Notes under the pieces: model-generated
Database searches by the model: none
What the model saw: only the letters and a program-made list of their open reading frames with translations
Told to the model about the DNA's origin: nothing
Part shown: piece after piece, positions 24,639 through 32,384 of the stretch
Numbering within the stretch: the first letter of the stretch is position 1
How the letters are laid out: every line of letters starts with the position of its first letter
Source: Pseudomonas lopnurensis
GTDB lineage: Bacteria > Pseudomonadota > Gammaproteobacteria > Pseudomonadales > Pseudomonadaceae
Assembly (NCBI RefSeq): GCF_015070855.1
Contig: NZ_JADDIX010000092.1
Location: 83,463 to 147,462 of the forward strand
Length of the DNA stretch: 64,000 bases
Direction of reading: 5' to 3'
Translations under genes and position numbers: made by a program

Positions 24639-25555
24639 AAGCCGTGATCTCCGCACTCCTGGCCATGACTGTTGGCGGCTCGCTGCAGGCCGCCGAGATC
24701 AGCATGGACGACCAATCCCAACTGACGCAGAAAGCCTCCAAGACGGCAGGCGAGCCGTATTTCCAGCCGCCGCAGGAAAGGGACCTGCCGGCCAATGCCT
24801 ATGGCGAACTGGTGGAGCAGGGGCGGGCGATCTTCGTCGATACCCAGAAATACGCAGCGGAATATGTCGGCAACGGCATGAATTGCACCAACTGCCATAC
24901 CGAGCAGGGACGCAAGGCCAATTCCGCGCCGCTATGGGGTGCCTATCCGATGTACCCGGCGTACCGGAAGAAGAACGACAAGGTGAACAGCTATGCCGAG
25001 CGTATGCAGGGCTGCTTCCAGTTCAGTATGAATGGCACGCCACCAGCAGCCGACAGCCATGTAATCAACGCGCTGACCGCCTATTCCTACTGGCTGTCCA
25101 CCGGTGCGCCGACGGGCCAGGAACTGCCGGGGCGCGCCTACCCCGAAGTGCCGCAGCCCAAGGATGGCTTCGATATCGCCAAGGGCCGCCAGATCTACGC
25201 CGAACAGTGTGCGGTCTGCCACGGTGACAACGGCCAGGGGCAGAAGGCCGGGGACGTCTACGTTTTCCCGCCGCTGTGGGGGCGGGACTCGTTCAACTGG
25301 GGGGCCGGGATGCATCGCATCAATACGGCGGCGGCTTTCATCAAGGAAAGCATGCCGCTGGGCAAGGGCGGCACGCTCAGTGGCGACGAGGCTTGGCATG
25401 TGGCCGCCTACATGAACAGCCACGAACGGCCGCAGGACCCACGCCTGGTCGAGGGTTCGGTGGAAAAGACCCGGCTCCGCTACCACGCCAACGATGGCGT
25501 CAACCTGTACGGCCAGAAGGTCGATGGCGTCGTGCTGGGACAGGGTATCGAGTAA
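24635..25555 (+). CDS. tsdA: thiosulfate dehydrogenase / tetrathionate reductase TsdA
   Basis: A 306-residue periplasmic di-heme cytochrome that joins two thiosulfates to tetrathionate, and can run in reverse. Signal peptide MKAVISALLAMTVGGSLQAA. The first haem motif is CTNCH (C84-H88). The TsdA signature AERMQGCFQFSMNG follows, with C127 as the probable unusual axial Cys ligand of the active-site haem. The second haem motif is CAVCH (192-196), with Met240 (KESMPLG) a likely ligand. Start overlaps tsdB. A hairpin at 25580-25600 may end the transcript. The Cys-ligand motif distinguishes it from ordinary di-heme cytochromes. Confidence 0.88.
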   Translation: MKAVISALLAMTVGGSLQAAEISMDDQSQLTQKASKTAGEPYFQPPQERDLPANAYGELVEQGRAIFVDTQKYAAEYVGNGMNCTNCHTEQGRKANSAPLWGAYPMYPAYRKKNDKVNSYAERMQGCFQFSMNGTPPAADSHVINALTAYSYWLSTGAPTGQELPGRAYPEVPQPKDGFDIAKGRQIYAEQCAVCHGDNGQGQKAGDVYVFPPLWGRDSFNWGAGMHRINTAAAFIKESMPLGKGGTLSGDEAWHVAAYMNSHERPQDPRLVEGSVEKTRLRYHANDGVNLYGQKVDGVVLGQGIE

Positions 25556-25579
25556 CCCGCCAAGCGCCTGGTGCAACGC

Positions 25580-25600
25580 GAGGGCGTCTGGGGCGCCCTC
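25580..25600 (+). terminator. hairpin after tsdA
   Basis: GAGGGCG (25580-25586) pairs with CGCCCTC (25594-25600), 25 bp past the tsdA stop, and is followed by TTCGCATTC. The T run is weak, so intrinsic termination is only probable. Confidence 0.45.
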
Positions 25601-25806
25601 TTCGCATTCGGACTGTACGGTCACCGAGCAATGTGCCGGATCGTTCGCCCCTTTGGCCCTTCAATCTACGCAATGTTACGGATTCTTTCGGCTTTTCGTG
25701 CACAATAGCCGCCATAAGAGGCGCTGGAATGATCGTGATCGGCCGAGGCCATCGCTGCTCCGTCCCAACGTCAGAACGATCAAGCCAATATTCGAGAGGA
25801 ACGACC

Positions 25807-26928
25807 GTGCATAACGTCGTAATCAGCGGTACCGGCCTTTACACCCCTGCCAGCAGTATCTCCAACGATGAACTCGTGGAGTCCTTCAATACCTACGTGC
25901 ACCGCTTCAACAGCGCCAACGCCGCCGCCATCGAGGCGGGCGAAATCCAGCCGCTGGCCGAATCCAGCTCGGCCTTCATCGAGAAGGCCTCGGGCATCAA
26001 GAGCCGCTACGTCACCGACAAGGCCGGCATTCTCGATCCCGAGCGCATGGTTCCGCGGATTCCCGAGCGCAGCAACGACGAGTGGTCGATCCTCTGCGAG
26101 ATGTCGGTGAAGGCCGCCGAGCAAGCGCTGGCGCGCGCGGGCAAGACCGCGGCTGATCTCGATGGCGTGATCGTCGCCTGCTCCAATCTGCAGCGCGCCT
26201 ATCCGGCCATCGCCATCGAAGTACAGGCGGCGCTCGGTATCAAGGGCTTCGGCTTCGACATGAACGTGGCGTGCTCCTCGGCCACCTTCGGCATCCAGAA
26301 TGCGGTCAACAGCGTCAAGCTCGGCCAGGCGCGGGCGATTCTGATGGTCAACCCGGAAATCTGCACCGGGCACATGAACTTCCGCGACCGCGACAGCCAC
26401 TTCATCTTTGGCGATGCCTGCACGGCGGTGATCATCGAGCGCGCGGACCTGGCGACTTCCGAGCATCAATGGGAGGTGGTCAGCACCAAGCTGGTGACCG
26501 AGTTTTCCAACAACATCCGCAATAATTTCGGCTTTCTCAACCGTGCCGCCGAAGAGCACATGAACGACCCGGACAAGCTGTTCATCCAGGAAGGGCGCAA
26601 GGTGTTCAAGGAAGTCTGCCCCATGGTGGCGGAGCTGATCGGCGAACACCTGAGCGAGACCGACATCGCGGTGGAGTCGGTCAAGCGCTTCTGGCTGCAC
26701 CAGGCCAACCTCAACATGAACCACCTGATCGTGCGCAGGCTGCTGGGCCGCGACGCCACCGAGCAGGAGGCGCCAGTGATCCTCGACACCTACGCCAACA
26801 CCAGTTCGGCCGGTTCGGTGATCGCCTTCCACAAGCACCAGGACGACCTGCCCAGCGGCAGCTTCGGGGTGCTCAGTTCGTTCGGCGCCGGCTACTCGAT
26901 CGGCAGCGTGATCCTGCGCAAGCGCTGA
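25807..26928 (+). CDS. beta-ketoacyl-ACP synthase III (FabH2-type)
   Basis: A 373-residue thiolase-fold condensing enzyme with a GTG start at 25807, preceded by GAGAGGAA; the frame is open far upstream but through tsdA sequence. Catalytic triad: C156 in MNVACSSATFG, His in FWLHQANLNMNH, and Asn in TYANTSSAGS. It is longer than the ~320-residue classical FabH, with an N-terminal insertion (residues ~30-90) typical of the longer Pseudomonas paralogues. It likely condenses an acyl-CoA with malonyl-ACP, either in fatty-acid initiation or in making a special acyl product. No fatty-acid genes lie next to it. The acyl specificity is not readable. Confidence 0.85.
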   Translation: MHNVVISGTGLYTPASSISNDELVESFNTYVHRFNSANAAAIEAGEIQPLAESSSAFIEKASGIKSRYVTDKAGILDPERMVPRIPERSNDEWSILCEMSVKAAEQALARAGKTAADLDGVIVACSNLQRAYPAIAIEVQAALGIKGFGFDMNVACSSATFGIQNAVNSVKLGQARAILMVNPEICTGHMNFRDRDSHFIFGDACTAVIIERADLATSEHQWEVVSTKLVTEFSNNIRNNFGFLNRAAEEHMNDPDKLFIQEGRKVFKEVCPMVAELIGEHLSETDIAVESVKRFWLHQANLNMNHLIVRRLLGRDATEQEAPVILDTYANTSSAGSVIAFHKHQDDLPSGSFGVLSSFGAGYSIGSVILRKR

Positions 26929-26939
26929 TCCTCCTGCGT

Positions 26940-26967
26940 CCCGGTGCGGCCTGCCGCTTGCACCGGG
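26940..26967. terminator. stem-loop between convergent fabH-like gene and csdE
   Basis: CCCGGTGC (26940-26947) pairs with GCACCGGG (26960-26967), directly between the two stop codons. There is no T run, so termination is inferred from the convergent position. Confidence 0.4.
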
Positions 26968-27381
26968 TCAGCGCTGCCCGGTCAACTCGTGCATGCGTCG
27001 CAGCACGGCGTTCATGCCGTTGCTGCGCGAGGGCGAGAGTTGCCGCGACAGGCCCAGGCGGGCGAACCAGTCGGCCATGTCCACCGTCGCCAGTGCGGCC
27101 GCATCCAGCCCGTTGACCCGCGCCAGCAGCACGGCCAGCAGGCCACGAAGCAGGCGGGCATCGCTGGTGGCGCGGAACTGCCAGTGACCGTCCTGCTGCC
27201 CGCCGAGCAGCCATACGCGGCTCTCGCAGCCCGCTACCAGGTTGTCGTCGCTGCGTTCGTCATCGGCGACCGGCTCCAGCCGCTCTCCCCACTGCATCAG
27301 CAGGCGCGCGCGCTGTTCCCAGCCGGGCGCCTGGCCGAATAGTGCCAGGGCCTCGCGGGCGGCTTGCGGCAGTTCGTTCAT
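26968..27381 (-). CDS. csdE: SufE-like sulfur acceptor CsdE
   Basis: A 137-residue SufE family protein that accepts persulfide sulfur from a cysteine desulfurase. The acceptor Cys is in DDNLVAGCESRVWL (about residue 51), and the C-terminal SRSNGMNAVLRRMHEL segment matches the family. The start overlaps the csdA stop by four bases, so the two are translationally coupled. With CsdA it forms a sulfur-transfer pair; in enterics CSD feeds the tRNA-modifying TcdA as well as Fe-S assembly. No Suf scaffold genes are here, favouring CsdE over SufE. Confidence 0.87.
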   Translation of the reverse strand: MNELPQAAREALALFGQAPGWEQRARLLMQWGERLEPVADDERSDDNLVAGCESRVWLLGGQQDGHWQFRATSDARLLRGLLAVLLARVNGLDAAALATVDMADWFARLGLSRQLSPSRSNGMNAVLRRMHELTGQR

Positions 27382-28583
27382 CGCAGCAGCTCCAGGGCCT
27401 GGTCCAGCGCGCGGAAGAAGCGCTCGAGATCCGCGTCGTCGTTGTACAGCCCGAGCGAAACGCGGGTCGCGCCGTCCAGGCCGAGGTGCTTCATCAAGGG
27501 CATGGCGCAGTGATTGCCGCTGCGCACGGCGATGCCCTGTTCGGTGAGCAGGTGGCCGAGGTCCGCATGGTGCACGCCGTCGACCACGAAACTGGCCAGC
27601 GCGGTCTGCGGTGCGCCGAGCAGGCGGATGCCCTCACGTGCCTCGAGGCCGGCAACCAGGCGATCGTGCAGGGCCTGTTCGTGCGCGGTGACGGCGGCGG
27701 CGTCGAGGCCTGCCAGATAATCCAGCGTGGCGCCGAAACCGATCACGCCGGAAATCGGCGGCGTGCCGGCCTCGAAGCCCAGTGGCGCGGCATGGAACTC
27801 GGCGCTCTGGTAGTCGGCGACCCGGACCATCTCGCCGCCGAACTGCCAGTGGCGCAGCTGCAGCAGGGATTCGCCGCGGCCGTAGAGGGCGCCAACGCCG
27901 TCCGGGCCGTAGAGCTTGTGGCTGGACAGCACGTAGAAATCGCAGCCCAGCCTGCCCATATCGTGGCGGCCATGGACCACGCCCTGGGCGCCATCGACGA
28001 TGGTCAGCGCACCCCGGGCCTTGGCCAGGGTCAGCAGCTCGCCGAGCGGTTGCCAACTGCCGATCACGTTGGACAACTGGCTGACGGCGAGCAAGCGGGT
28101 GCGCGGGCCAATCAGTTCGGACGCTGGCCCAAGGTCGATCCGCCCATCGGCATCGATGGGCAGCACGCGTAGCCGGGCGTTGCGCCGTATGGCCAGCTGT
28201 TGCCAGGGCAGCAGGTTGGCGTGGTGTTCGAGGGCACTGACGACGATTTCGTCGTCGGCTTCGATCAGGTGCTCCAGGCCATAGGCGAGCAGATTCAGCG
28301 CTTCGGTCGCGCCACGGGTGAAGACGATCTCGGTCGGGCAGGCGGCGTTGAGCCACTTGGCCAGCTTGATCCGTGCATCCTCGTAGGCGCGGGTCGCGCG
28401 TTCGGCCGGCTGGTGCTGGGCACGGTGCACGTTGGCGGCGCCGCAGGTGTAATAGCCGGTCAGGGCATTGATCAGCGCCTGCGGCTTCTGCGCGGTGGCG
28501 GCGCTGTCGAGATAGGTCTGGCCCTGCGCTTCGAGCACGGCCAGGGCAGGGAAGTCGGCACGCCAGGGGGATGTCAGAGCCAT
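27378..28583 (-). CDS. csdA: cysteine desulfurase CsdA (SufS/CsdA group)
   Basis: A 401-residue class V aminotransferase-fold PLP enzyme that releases sulfur from cysteine. Visible features: YLDSAATAQKPQALINAL at the N-terminus, the PLP-lysine segment DFYVLSSHKLYGPDGVGALY (Lys near 223), and the active-site Cys in the AVRSGNHCAMPLMKHLG loop, the group II type. ATG 28583 is preferred; an upstream TTG falls inside a GCTTCAAGC repeat. It is first of a csdA-csdE unit. The repeat at its 5' side leaves little room for a promoter, so transcription may start inside or upstream of it. Confidence 0.9.
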   Translation of the reverse strand: MALTSPWRADFPALAVLEAQGQTYLDSAATAQKPQALINALTGYYTCGAANVHRAQHQPAERATRAYEDARIKLAKWLNAACPTEIVFTRGATEALNLLAYGLEHLIEADDEIVVSALEHHANLLPWQQLAIRRNARLRVLPIDADGRIDLGPASELIGPRTRLLAVSQLSNVIGSWQPLGELLTLAKARGALTIVDGAQGVVHGRHDMGRLGCDFYVLSSHKLYGPDGVGALYGRGESLLQLRHWQFGGEMVRVADYQSAEFHAAPLGFEAGTPPISGVIGFGATLDYLAGLDAAAVTAHEQALHDRLVAGLEAREGIRLLGAPQTALASFVVDGVHHADLGHLLTEQGIAVRSGNHCAMPLMKHLGLDGATRVSLGLYNDDADLERFFRALDQALELLR

Positions 28584-28675
28584 AAGCTTCAAGCTTCAAG
28601 CTGCAAGGTAGAGCGGCAAGGTGCGGCCGTTGGCCTTGCTTGGCGCTTGTGACTTGCAGCTTGCGGCTGCTCCTG
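28583..28675. repeat. GCTTCAAGCTGCAAG inverted repeat
   Basis: TAAGCTTCAAGCTTCAAG (the arm continues CTGCAAGG) faces CTTGCAGCTTGCGGCT at about 28651-28670. It fills nearly the whole gap between csdA and dapD. A second copy lies between aspS and yebC at 53592-53656. Strong folding in RNA is expected. Confidence 0.75.
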
Positions 28676-29710
28676 TCAGTTATGCGCGTGCAGCGCCTCG
28701 TTCAGCTCGATGGCCGACTTGTGGGTCTTGCACTCCACGGCGCCGGTCTGCGAGTTGCGGCGGAACAGCAGGTCGGTCTGGCCGGCCAGTTCACGAGCCT
28801 TGACCACCTTGACCAACTGATCGTTCTCGTCGAGCAGGCTGACCTTGGTGCCGGCGGTGAGGTACAGGCCGGATTCCACGGTGTTGCGGTCGCCCAGCGG
28901 AATGCCGATGCCGGCATTGGCGCCGATCAGGCAACCTTCGCCGACGGAGATGACGATGTTGCCGCCACCGGACAGCGTGCCCATGCTCGAGCAGCCGCCA
29001 CCCAGGTCCGAGCCCTTGCCGACGAAGACGCCAGCCGAGACGCGGCCTTCGATCATGCCTGGGCCTTCGGTGCCGGCATTGAAGTTGATGAAGCCCTCGT
29101 GCATCACCGTGGTGCCTTCACCGACATAGGCGCCGAGGCGCACGCGGGCGCTATCGGCGATGCGCACGCCGGCCGGCACCACGTAGTCGGTCATCTTCGG
29201 GAACTTGTCCACCGAGAACACTTCCAGCAGGTCGCCCTTCAGGCGTGCTTCCAGCTGGCGTTCGGCCAGTTCGCCCAGATCCACCGCGCCCTGGGTGGTC
29301 CAGGCGACGTTGGGCAGCAGCGGGAAGATGCCGGTCAGGTTCAGGCCGTGCGGCTTGACCAGGCGATGGGAGATCAGGTGCAGCTTGAGATAGGCCTCGG
29401 GAGTGGAGGTCAGCGCCGCGTCCTCGGCCAGCAGCGTGGCCACCAGCGGCCGCTGGCTTTCCGCCAGGCGCGTCAGCAATGCATGCTGAGTGGCACCCAG
29501 CGGTTTCAGTGCATCGGCCAACTGGGCGGCCTGGGTGGTACTGATGGCGATCGCCTGGTTGCCGCCGGCGTAGCCCAGCAGCGGTGCGATGGCGGCGACC
29601 AGTTCGGCGGCCGGCTGCAGCAGCGGCTGCGCGTAAAAGACTTCCAGCCAGTCGCCCTGGCGGTTCTGGGTGCCAACGCCAAAGGCGAGGCTGAAGAGAG
29701 TTGCAGGCAT
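28676..29710 (-). CDS. dapD: tetrahydrodipicolinate N-succinyltransferase DapD
   Basis: A 344-residue enzyme of lysine and diaminopimelate synthesis; it transfers succinyl from succinyl-CoA to tetrahydrodipicolinate. The N-terminal domain (MPATLFSLAFGVGTQNRQGD) is the long Pseudomonas/actinobacterial type rather than the ~274-residue E. coli type. The left-handed beta-helix follows with RLGAYVGEGTTVMHEGFINF, GMIEGRVSAGVFVGKGSDLG and ISVGEGCLIGANAGIG. The companion dapC lies at 31132-32328 on the same strand, separated by four other genes, two of them on the opposite strand. Confidence 0.93.
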   Translation of the reverse strand: MPATLFSLAFGVGTQNRQGDWLEVFYAQPLLQPAAELVAAIAPLLGYAGGNQAIAISTTQAAQLADALKPLGATQHALLTRLAESQRPLVATLLAEDAALTSTPEAYLKLHLISHRLVKPHGLNLTGIFPLLPNVAWTTQGAVDLGELAERQLEARLKGDLLEVFSVDKFPKMTDYVVPAGVRIADSARVRLGAYVGEGTTVMHEGFINFNAGTEGPGMIEGRVSAGVFVGKGSDLGGGCSSMGTLSGGGNIVISVGEGCLIGANAGIGIPLGDRNTVESGLYLTAGTKVSLLDENDQLVKVVKARELAGQTDLLFRRNSQTGAVECKTHKSAIELNEALHAHN

Positions 29711-29753
29711 GTGATTATCCTTTTCGTGGCCGCGCCGTCGCTGCGGGCGGCTG

Positions 29754-30125
29754 TCAGTTCGGGGCTGCCAATGCGGCAGCGTAGAGATCGGGCTTGAAGC
29801 CGATCAGGGTCTTGTCGCCCAGATCGAGTACCGGACGTTTGATCATCGACGGCTGGGCCAACATCAGCTCGATGGCCCTGGCCTGGTCAAGATCGGCCTT
29901 CTGCGCGTCGTCCAGCTTGCGGAAGGTGGTGCCTGCACGGTTGAGTACGATCTGCCAGCCGTGTTCGTTGCACCAGGCTTCGAGGTGGGCGCGGTCGATG
30001 CCGGCGCTCTTGTAGTCGTGGAAGTCGTAGCTCAGTCCGTGTTCGTCGAGCCAGTTACGAGCCTTTTTCATGGTGTCGCAGGCCTTGATGCCGTAAAGGT
30101 GCAATCCCTGGTTTTCTCCGGACAT
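29754..30125 (-). CDS. ArsC/Spx-family protein (YffB-like)
   Basis: A 123-residue thioredoxin-fold protein. It keeps one cysteine in the active-site position (LHLYGIKACDTMKKARNWLD), the family features LNRAGTTFRKL and the C-terminal PSMIKRPVLDL. YffB-type proteins are related to arsenate reductase but have no proven arsenate activity. ATG 30125 is chosen; a five-codon extension is unlikely. It sits 43 bp upstream of dapD on the same strand, a linkage recurrent in Pseudomonas, hinting at co-transcription without a known functional link. Confidence 0.82.
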   Translation of the reverse strand: MSGENQGLHLYGIKACDTMKKARNWLDEHGLSYDFHDYKSAGIDRAHLEAWCNEHGWQIVLNRAGTTFRKLDDAQKADLDQARAIELMLAQPSMIKRPVLDLGDKTLIGFKPDLYAAALAAPN

Positions 30126-30220
30126 AGAACGACTCTCCAAACTCCTGCAAAACTGGACTGCGAATTATGCCACGGGTGGCTGGCCAATGCCGCCGTGTTC
30201 GAGCCGTCTGCGCGTTCCGC

Positions 30221-30550
30221 TCAGGCCTTGCCAGCCTCGCCCAATACCTGTTCGATGGCGCGTTCGCTTTGCGGGCGCACCGCGCGCGCGAGTTCCTGGC
30301 CCTGTTCGAGAAGAATCAGGGTCGGCCACAGCTTTACCCGGAACGAACGCCCCAGCGGCCGGCCGGGGCCATCTTCGATCTTCAGGTGCCGGATGCCCGA
30401 GCGGCCGGCCAGTGCCGCCGCCAGCAGCGGCTGGGCGGCGCGGCAGTGGCCGCACCAGGGGGTGCCGAACTCGAGCAATACGGGACCGTCCATGGTGTCC
30501 ACTTCGGCACGGGTCGGCTCGATTCGAGCGTAGTGTTCGTTCATGGTCAT
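30221..30550 (-). CDS. thioredoxin family protein (CGHC active site)
   Basis: A 109-residue thioredoxin-fold protein with active site WCGHC (residues ~32-36, in GTPWCGHCRAAQPLLA) and the cis-Pro segment VKLWPTLILLEQGQE. No signal peptide is present, so it is probably cytoplasmic. The CGHC motif, as in disulfide isomerases, gives a more oxidising potential than the usual CGPC. Start 30550 is set by GGGAGA about 7 bases upstream; an ATG two codons later is possible. It diverges from the 81-residue gene at 30668. Confidence 0.83.
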   Translation of the reverse strand: MTMNEHYARIEPTRAEVDTMDGPVLLEFGTPWCGHCRAAQPLLAAALAGRSGIRHLKIEDGPGRPLGRSFRVKLWPTLILLEQGQELARAVRPQSERAIEQVLGEAGKA

Positions 30551-30667
30551 GAAGTTTCTCCCGGGTTGCTCATGTAGGTTCAGAGCGTCCGTCGAATGCG
30601 TCGGTTCAGACCTTTTACCAGGGTGTCGTTGTCCATTGATGACAATCGCAACGGTGAGGTGGAGTGT

Positions 30668-30913
30668 ATGGCGCGCAAGCATTTCGAGAATTTCGAGGCG
30701 ATTTCCTCGGCGGTGCCGGCCGGCGACGCATTCGAGGCGGTGATCGCCATCAAGCGGCGTGATAGCGACGAGCACCTGCATATCTTCGAGGTCGCCAACG
30801 GGCGCACCTATGCGCTGGCCTCGGAGGCCGAGGCGATTGCCGAGGCGGCTTTGACTAAAGTGATAGAAGTCAGCGACGAGGGTCAGCTGATCTGGGAGGA
30901 CCACGCCATCTGA
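30668..30913 (+). CDS. conserved small protein, 81 aa
   Basis: Function unknown. The protein is an acidic soluble polypeptide starting MARKHFENFEAISSAVPAGD and containing IAIKRRDSDEHLHIFEVANG, a likely short beta-rich fold, with a C-terminal helix ASEAEAIAEAALTKV. GGTGGAG precedes the ATG. It is followed 13 bp later by a 53-residue gene, so the two form a small operon. I do not recognise the family. Confidence 0.65.
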   Translation: MARKHFENFEAISSAVPAGDAFEAVIAIKRRDSDEHLHIFEVANGRTYALASEAEAIAEAALTKVIEVSDEGQLIWEDHAI

Positions 30914-30926
30914 TGAGGAGGCCCGC

Positions 30927-31088
30927 ATGAGCGAACATGACGAGCGTATCGACGAGCAACGTGGCGAAGGCCGGCGCGAACCATGCGACGAGCACAAGGC
31001 TGCCGACGTGCCGGAACACATGAAACCGGAGAATCTGGAAAAATTGCGCGATTACGGCAAGGACGGGATTCCGCCCGGCGTTGCCTGA
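30927..31088 (+). CDS. small hydrophilic protein, 53 aa
   Basis: A short frame starting ATG 30927 with a GAGGAGG site 6 bases upstream (TGATGAGGAGGCCCGC before the ATG), which strongly supports translation. The product is highly charged (MSEHDERIDEQRGEGRREPC, then HKAADVPEHMKPENLEKLRD) and ends GIPPGVA. It has a single Cys at residue 20 and no hydrophobic core, so it may be disordered. It is co-transcribed with the 81-residue gene just before it. No function is recognised. Confidence 0.6.
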   Translation: MSEHDERIDEQRGEGRREPCDEHKAADVPEHMKPENLEKLRDYGKDGIPPGVA

Positions 31089-31131
31089 ACCGGCGCAACC
31101 GGGCGCCAGGGCGCCCGGCATTCGTGGCCCG

Positions 31132-32328
31132 TCAGCGGCTGCCGACGAAGGCGCGGATGCGTTGCGCGGCCTCGACACATTCCGCCAGCGGCGCGACCAG
31201 CGCCATGCGCACGCGCCCGGCGCCCGGAGAGAAGCCATCCACTTCGCGCGACAGGTACGAGCCGGGCACCACGGTCACATGTTCGCTGGCGAACAGCTCG
31301 CGGGCGAACTGCTGATCGTCCATCGGCGTCTTCGGCCAGAGGTAGAAGCCGCCGTCCGGGCGCTGCACGTCCATGACCGGCGTGAGAATTTCCAGCACCG
31401 CATCGAACTTGGCGCGATAGAGCTCGCGGTTGGCGCGCACGTGGACCTCGTCGTTCCAGGCGGCGATGCTGGCCAGTTGCGTCTGAACCGGCATGGCGCA
31501 GCCATGGTAGGTGCGGTAGAGCAGAAAGGCCTGGAGGATGTCGGCATCGCCGGCGACGAAGCCCGAACGCAGCCCCGGCAGATTGGAGCGCTTGGACAGG
31601 CTGTGGAAGACCACGCAGCGTTTGAAATCGTTGCGGCCCAGTGCCGCGCAAGCGGTCAGCAGGCCCGCCGGGGGATTGGCCTCGTCGAAATACAGTTCGC
31701 TGTAGCACTCGTCCGCGGCGATGACGAAGTCATGCTCGTCGGCCAGCGCGATGAGCTTCTGCAAGGTCTCCAGCGGCACCAGCGCGCCGGTCGGGTTGCC
31801 CGGTGAGCAGAGGAAGAGGATCTGGCAACGCTGCCAGACTTCGACCGGCACCGCGTCGAAGTCCGGATTGAAAGCGTTCTGCGCCAGGCACGGCAGGTAG
31901 TACGGTGTGGCGCCCGCCAGCAGCGCCGCGCCTTCGTAGATCTGGTAGAACGGGTTGGGACTGACCACCAGGCCGTCGCTTTCGCGGTCGACTACGGTCT
32001 GGGTGAAGGCGAACAGCGCTTCGCGCGTGCCGTTGACCGGCAGCACCTGGCGCGCCGGGTCCAGCGCACCTTCGGCCAGGCGGAAACGGCGCTCGCACCA
32101 GCCGGCGATGGCTTCACGCAGCGCCGGCAGGCCGAGCGTGGTCGGGTAGACGGCCAGTTGATCGAGATTGTCCGCCAGCGCCTGGGCGACGAAATCCGGC
32201 GAGCGATGCTTGGGCTCGCCGATCGACAGGGCGATCGGGCGCTTGTCGGCCGGTGGCTGCACGCCGGCGAGCAGACCGCGCAGTTTCTCGAAGGGGTAGG
32301 GTTGCAGCAGGTTCAGGGCGTTGTTCAT
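31132..32328 (-). CDS. dapC: succinyldiaminopimelate transaminase DapC
   Basis: A 398-residue class I PLP aminotransferase of the lysine/diaminopimelate pathway. Seen: ALSIGEPKHRSPDFVAQALA near the N-terminus, FLCSPGNPTGALVPLETLQK, ADECYSELYFDEANPP, and the PLP lysine in FHSLSKRSNLPGLRSGFVAG. The ArgD-independent DapC type fits linkage to dapD on the same strand. Start 32328 gives the family N-terminus MNNALNLLQPYPF; a 16-codon extension is not supported. The family alone does not exclude another aminotransferase, but neighbourhood and the closest recognised pattern favour DapC. Confidence 0.9.
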   Translation of the reverse strand: MNNALNLLQPYPFEKLRGLLAGVQPPADKRPIALSIGEPKHRSPDFVAQALADNLDQLAVYPTTLGLPALREAIAGWCERRFRLAEGALDPARQVLPVNGTREALFAFTQTVVDRESDGLVVSPNPFYQIYEGAALLAGATPYYLPCLAQNAFNPDFDAVPVEVWQRCQILFLCSPGNPTGALVPLETLQKLIALADEHDFVIAADECYSELYFDEANPPAGLLTACAALGRNDFKRCVVFHSLSKRSNLPGLRSGFVAGDADILQAFLLYRTYHGCAMPVQTQLASIAAWNDEVHVRANRELYRAKFDAVLEILTPVMDVQRPDGGFYLWPKTPMDDQQFARELFASEHVTVVPGSYLSREVDGFSPGAGRVRMALVAPLAECVEAAQRIRAFVGSR

Positions 32329-32384
32329 GGGTACTGTTCTTTCAGGACAGGATGACGCGCGGCGAACGCCCCGCATTCGTGAAT

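Noticed and set aside
25276..25806. N-terminal extension of the ketoacyl synthase III frame
   Set aside because: The frame is open by chance through the 3' end of tsdA and the intergenic gap; the ribosome site and family N-terminus are at the GTG at 25807.
30668..31088. Toxin-antitoxin pair
   Set aside because: Small overlapping-size genes suggested it, but there is no DNA-binding antitoxin motif nor a known toxin fold, and the second product looks disordered.
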